DNA of 23,342 nt, from the NCBI GenBank assembly GCA_964635975.1, contig CAZWPO010000034.1, forward strand, positions 1-23,342, given 5' to 3'. Below, in pieces: positions 20,970 to 23,342 of this stretch. The position numbers and the translations under genes are program-made. A model generated the notes under the pieces. It saw only the letters and a program-made list of their open reading frames with translations. It was not told the DNA's origin and did not search any database. The stretch is from UBA5314 sp964635975 (GTDB lineage: Bacteria > Bacillota > Syntrophomonadia > Syntrophomonadales > Syntrophomonadaceae). The first letter of the stretch is position 1; each line of letters opens with the position of its first letter.

Positions 20970-22433
20970 TTACTCAAAGCTTCCCGATGCGATTTTATCA
21001 TGAGCCTTTTTAAGCCGGGCTATGCATCTAGACTGTCCCAAAATTTCCATAACCTCAAAAAGTCCAGGTGTACTGGTACGCCCGGAAATGGCCAGACGGA
21101 TGGGATGAATCAGTTCACCAGCTTTAAGCTGCATTTTATCAGCCTGTGAACGAAGGTCGTTCTCCAAATCCTGAGCTGTAAAAGTCTGGCAGCTGGAACA
21201 GAGGTCTATGGCATTTTCCAATAAAAACAATGAATTCTCCCTAAGGAAATACTTTTTTATTCCTTTAGGATCGAAAGTCTCAGGTTCTTCAAAGAAGTAA
21301 TCCACCTGCTCCAATATTTCAATAGTAGTCTTGGCCCGGGATTTCACCAGGGTAATAACCTGCTTAAAGTAATCAGGATTATCTTGAACCGGCCAATGCC
21401 TGGAATTTGCTTCATCACCCAAGAGTGTATAGATACGGTCTACATCGCATACATCAATATAATGGCCGTTCATCCAGCTCAGTTTTTCTATATCATAAAC
21501 AGCAGGAGAACGGGATATTTTATCCAGACTAAAGTTTTCTATCAAATCAGACAAAGTCCAATAATCCTGATCTGTCCCACTCGACCAACCCAATAAAGCC
21601 AGGTAATTTAACAGAGCTTCAGGCAGATAGCCGGCATCTCTAAATTCCTGCACCGATGTTGCCCCATGCCGCTTGGACAGTTTACTGCGATCGGGGGAGA
21701 GAATCATAGATACATGAGCAAACTCAGGTTTCTGCCATCCCAGCGCATTATAGATCACTATTTGCTTGGGCGTATTGGAGAGGTGCTCCTCAGCCCTGAT
21801 CACATGGGTTATTTTCATAGTATAATCATCAACCACTACCGCAAAATTGTAAGTGGGCCAGCCATCTGCCTTGGCAATAATAAAATCATCCATGAGCTGG
21901 TTAGAAAAATCCACTCTTCCTCTAATTATATCCTGAACTGTGGTAACTCCGGCCGGGGGTGCGATTATACGGACAACAGGCTTCATTCCCTGCTTAAATC
22001 GAAGCTCAACATCCTCTTTGGACAAAGAACGACAGCGCCCGCTATATTTATAGGTAATCTTTTGCTGCTGGGCTGCTTCCTTTCCTATGTTCAATTCGTC
22101 TTGAGTGCAAAAGCAGTAATAAGCCTTGCCTTCATCAATCAATTGCTGGAGGAATGATGTATATATATCAAGGCGCTGGCTCTGTCGATAAGGCCCACAT
22201 TCTGTATTCTTATCCGGACCTTCATCCCAATCCAGGCCCAGCCAGCGCAAACCATCAATTATGCCCTGGGCTGAATCATCTGTAGAACGTCCAAAATCAG
22301 TGTCTTCCAGGCGTAAGACGAAAGTTCCCCGGTTATGGCGAGCGTACAGCCAGTTGAACAACGCGGTGCGGGCGCCACCGACATGCAGACTCCCTGTAGG
22401 GCTAGGGGCAAAACGAACTCGAATATCACTCAA
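20970..22433 (-). CDS. gltX: Glutamyl-tRNA synthetase
   Basis: The 487-aa class I synthetase charges tRNA-Glu, and in organisms lacking GlnRS often also tRNA-Gln for the GatCAB pathway. The HIGH motif region is FAPSPTGSLHVGGARTALFN (HVGG at 17-20), the KMSKS equivalent is KLSKRHG near residue 250, and a zinc site CFC followed by YSGRC is present near 108-135. The C-terminal anticodon-binding helical domain is complete. The start is TTG 22433, with AAGGAGA (22443-22449) about 9 nt upstream. A TATAAT (22511-22506) without a clear -35 lies about 70 nt upstream, and the leader holds an imperfect hairpin (22473-22492). The genes for its tRNA-Glu and tRNA-Gln substrates lie immediately downstream on the same strand. 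Confidence 0.96.
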   Translation of the reverse strand: MSDIRVRFAPSPTGSLHVGGARTALFNWLYARHNRGTFVLRLEDTDFGRSTDDSAQGIIDGLRWLGLDWDEGPDKNTECGPYRQSQRLDIYTSFLQQLIDEGKAYYCFCTQDELNIGKEAAQQQKITYKYSGRCRSLSKEDVELRFKQGMKPVVRIIAPPAGVTTVQDIIRGRVDFSNQLMDDFIIAKADGWPTYNFAVVVDDYTMKITHVIRAEEHLSNTPKQIVIYNALGWQKPEFAHVSMILSPDRSKLSKRHGATSVQEFRDAGYLPEALLNYLALLGWSSGTDQDYWTLSDLIENFSLDKISRSPAVYDIEKLSWMNGHYIDVCDVDRIYTLLGDEANSRHWPVQDNPDYFKQVITLVKSRAKTTIEILEQVDYFFEEPETFDPKGIKKYFLRENSLFLLENAIDLCSSCQTFTAQDLENDLRSQADKMQLKAGELIHPIRLAISGRTSTPGLFEVMEILGQSRCIARLKKAHDKIASGSFE

Positions 22434-22505
22434 AAGGGCTCATCTCCTTCGTTTCCAAGTTTAACTTATAGAAGGTCTTTTTTCAAAGATCTTTCCCAAG
22501 AATGC

Positions 22506-22511
22506 ATTATA
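22506..22511 (-). promoter_or_regulatory. Candidate -10 element for gltX
   Basis: TATAAT on the minus strand, followed by a leader of about 65 nt to the TTG start. No convincing -35 is seen at 16-18 nt, so this is a tentative call. Confidence 0.35.
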
Positions 22512-22577
22512 AGTAGCCAGTTTTGTTAGCACCTATTAGTATCCCCTCTCATATATTTGTATAGCGGGGGAAATACG

Positions 22578-23237
22578 ATGAGAATGATGCGAAGAAAGCC
22601 TAAAAAATTTGTATGGGTGACTGCTCTGATGATGATTCTGGCTGCTATTCTGTATGCTGATTATCAATTGAAAAACAGCATCCTGCAGCTTTCCAAATCC
22701 AGCGTGCAACTAAAAGGAAGTGAAATACTAAATCGTATTGTTAATGAAGAGGTAGTTGCGCAGGTTAAATACGAGGATATCGTGGCAATACATAAAGATA
22801 AGGAAGGCAAAATTGTTCTTATCCAACCTAATACAGTCGTTCTGAACCGTGTAATAGCGAATACTATAGAAGCAGTTTCATATTCGATGAGGCAAATGAA
22901 TGAGGATAGCGTTTCAGTTCCTCTTGGTCAGTTGAGCGGAATTCGTTTATTGGCTGGAGCTGGACCAGAAATGACAGTTCGGGTTGTTCCCAGCAGTGAA
23001 GTGCATGTTGACCTGCAAAATAAATTTGAACAGGCTGGAATAAATCAAACCCGACACTTAATATATCTAGTGATTGACAGCAAAATGCGAATTGCAGTGC
23101 CGTACCTCAGTGATGAGGTGGATGTAATCAGCACAATACCACTGGCGGAGACTATAATAGTTGGGGAGGTCCCAAGCAGTTACGTAAACTTTAAAGGAAA
23201 CGATCAAGATTTATACAGATTTTCTCAGGGTAAGTGA
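22578..23237 (+). CDS. yunB: Sporulation protein YunB
   Basis: The 219-aa protein has a basic N-terminus (RMMRRKPKKF), one membrane helix (VWVTALMMILAAILYADYQL) and an exported alpha/beta domain. This matches YunB, with SEILNRIVNEEV, VLIQPNTVVLNRVIANT, VPLGQLSGIRLLAGAGPEM and an HLIYLVIDSKMRIAVPYL core. In Bacillus subtilis yunB is expressed in the mother cell under sigma-E and is needed for efficient spore formation. ATG 22578 has GGGGGA 6 nt upstream; a TTG at 22557 is less likely. Upstream CATATATT (22550-22557) faintly resembles a sigma-E -10 box, but no matching -35 is clear. It is divergent from gltX. A sporulation gene argues for an endospore former. Confidence 0.88.
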   Translation: MRMMRRKPKKFVWVTALMMILAAILYADYQLKNSILQLSKSSVQLKGSEILNRIVNEEVVAQVKYEDIVAIHKDKEGKIVLIQPNTVVLNRVIANTIEAVSYSMRQMNEDSVSVPLGQLSGIRLLAGAGPEMTVRVVPSSEVHVDLQNKFEQAGINQTRHLIYLVIDSKMRIAVPYLSDEVDVISTIPLAETIIVGEVPSSYVNFKGNDQDLYRFSQGK

Positions 23238-23288
23238 CATTATCCATCAGAATGGGCTAAAAAACCTAGAAAAAGGTTATGTAAAACC

Positions 23289-23317
23289 TTGACACAGTTA
23301 AATGGGCATGATAATAT
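23289..23317 (+). promoter_or_regulatory. Strong sigma-A promoter pointing out of the window
   Basis: TTGACA (23289-23294) and TAATAT (23312-23317) are spaced by 17 nt. The transcript would begin near 23324 and run off the right edge. The last bases (CAGGGGCGAAAG) may be the start of a structured leader or RNA gene, but too little is present to name it. Confidence 0.75.
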
Positions 23318-23342
23318 TATTCTTGCGCGTCAGGGGCGAAAG

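Noticed and set aside
21666..22157. 163-aa plus-strand open frame
   Set aside because: It is fully antisense to gltX, whose motifs are intact.
22530..22557. Sigma-E promoter for yunB
   Set aside because: CATATATT partly resembles a -10 box, but no -35 of the right form is found at a suitable distance.

Overview
The window looks like a chromosomal segment of an endospore-forming, low-to-mid GC Firmicute, probably a Clostridia member near Syntrophomonadaceae. The evidence is strong AGGAGG-type ribosome binding sites, frequent GTG and TTG starts, sigma-A style promoters, a YunB sporulation protein, ZapA and MutS2 of the Firmicutes type, a KMSKS-type tyrosyl-tRNA synthetase, and a cyclic-di-GMP-I riboswitch. 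The taxonomic placement is an inference from gene content. No phage module, complete IS or CRISPR array is visible.

Left part (1-11.2 kb). A secreted transglutaminase-like protein is read leftwards behind a c-di-GMP-I riboswitch and an intrinsic terminator. Divergently, a rightward run of mostly housekeeping genes follows: zapA (cell division), polX (repair polymerase with PHP domain), a DUF421/YetF membrane protein, an alkaline-phosphatase-superfamily metalloenzyme, a NIF3-like metal protein, a two-repeat U32 protein of the RNA-hydroxylation type, and mutS2.

Middle part (11.2-16 kb). Three genes read leftwards: a class A penicillin-binding protein with a Cys-rich tail, an orphan PAS/PAS histidine kinase, and an unrecognised 229-aa protein. 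A strong intrinsic terminator sits inside the first 100 nt of the kinase frame, so the kinase is probably uncoupled from, or attenuated relative to, the PBP transcript.

Right part (16-23.3 kb). tyrS converges on a small unknown gene. The gap between them is a structured 266-bp segment that looks like a small insertion that split and duplicated a bidirectional terminator. Then come a family 2 glycosyltransferase and a divergent DNRLRE-like surface protein, an ACMSD-like amidohydrolase, a tightly packed tRNA-Gln/tRNA-Glu pair with a consensus promoter and its own terminator, gltX, and divergent yunB. A further strong promoter points out of the right edge.

Most of the window is ordinary chromosome. 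The points most worth following up are the riboswitch-controlled transglutaminase, the duplicated-terminator element after tyrS, the terminator embedded in the kinase gene, and the Asp-to-Glu change in the PolX polymerase site.
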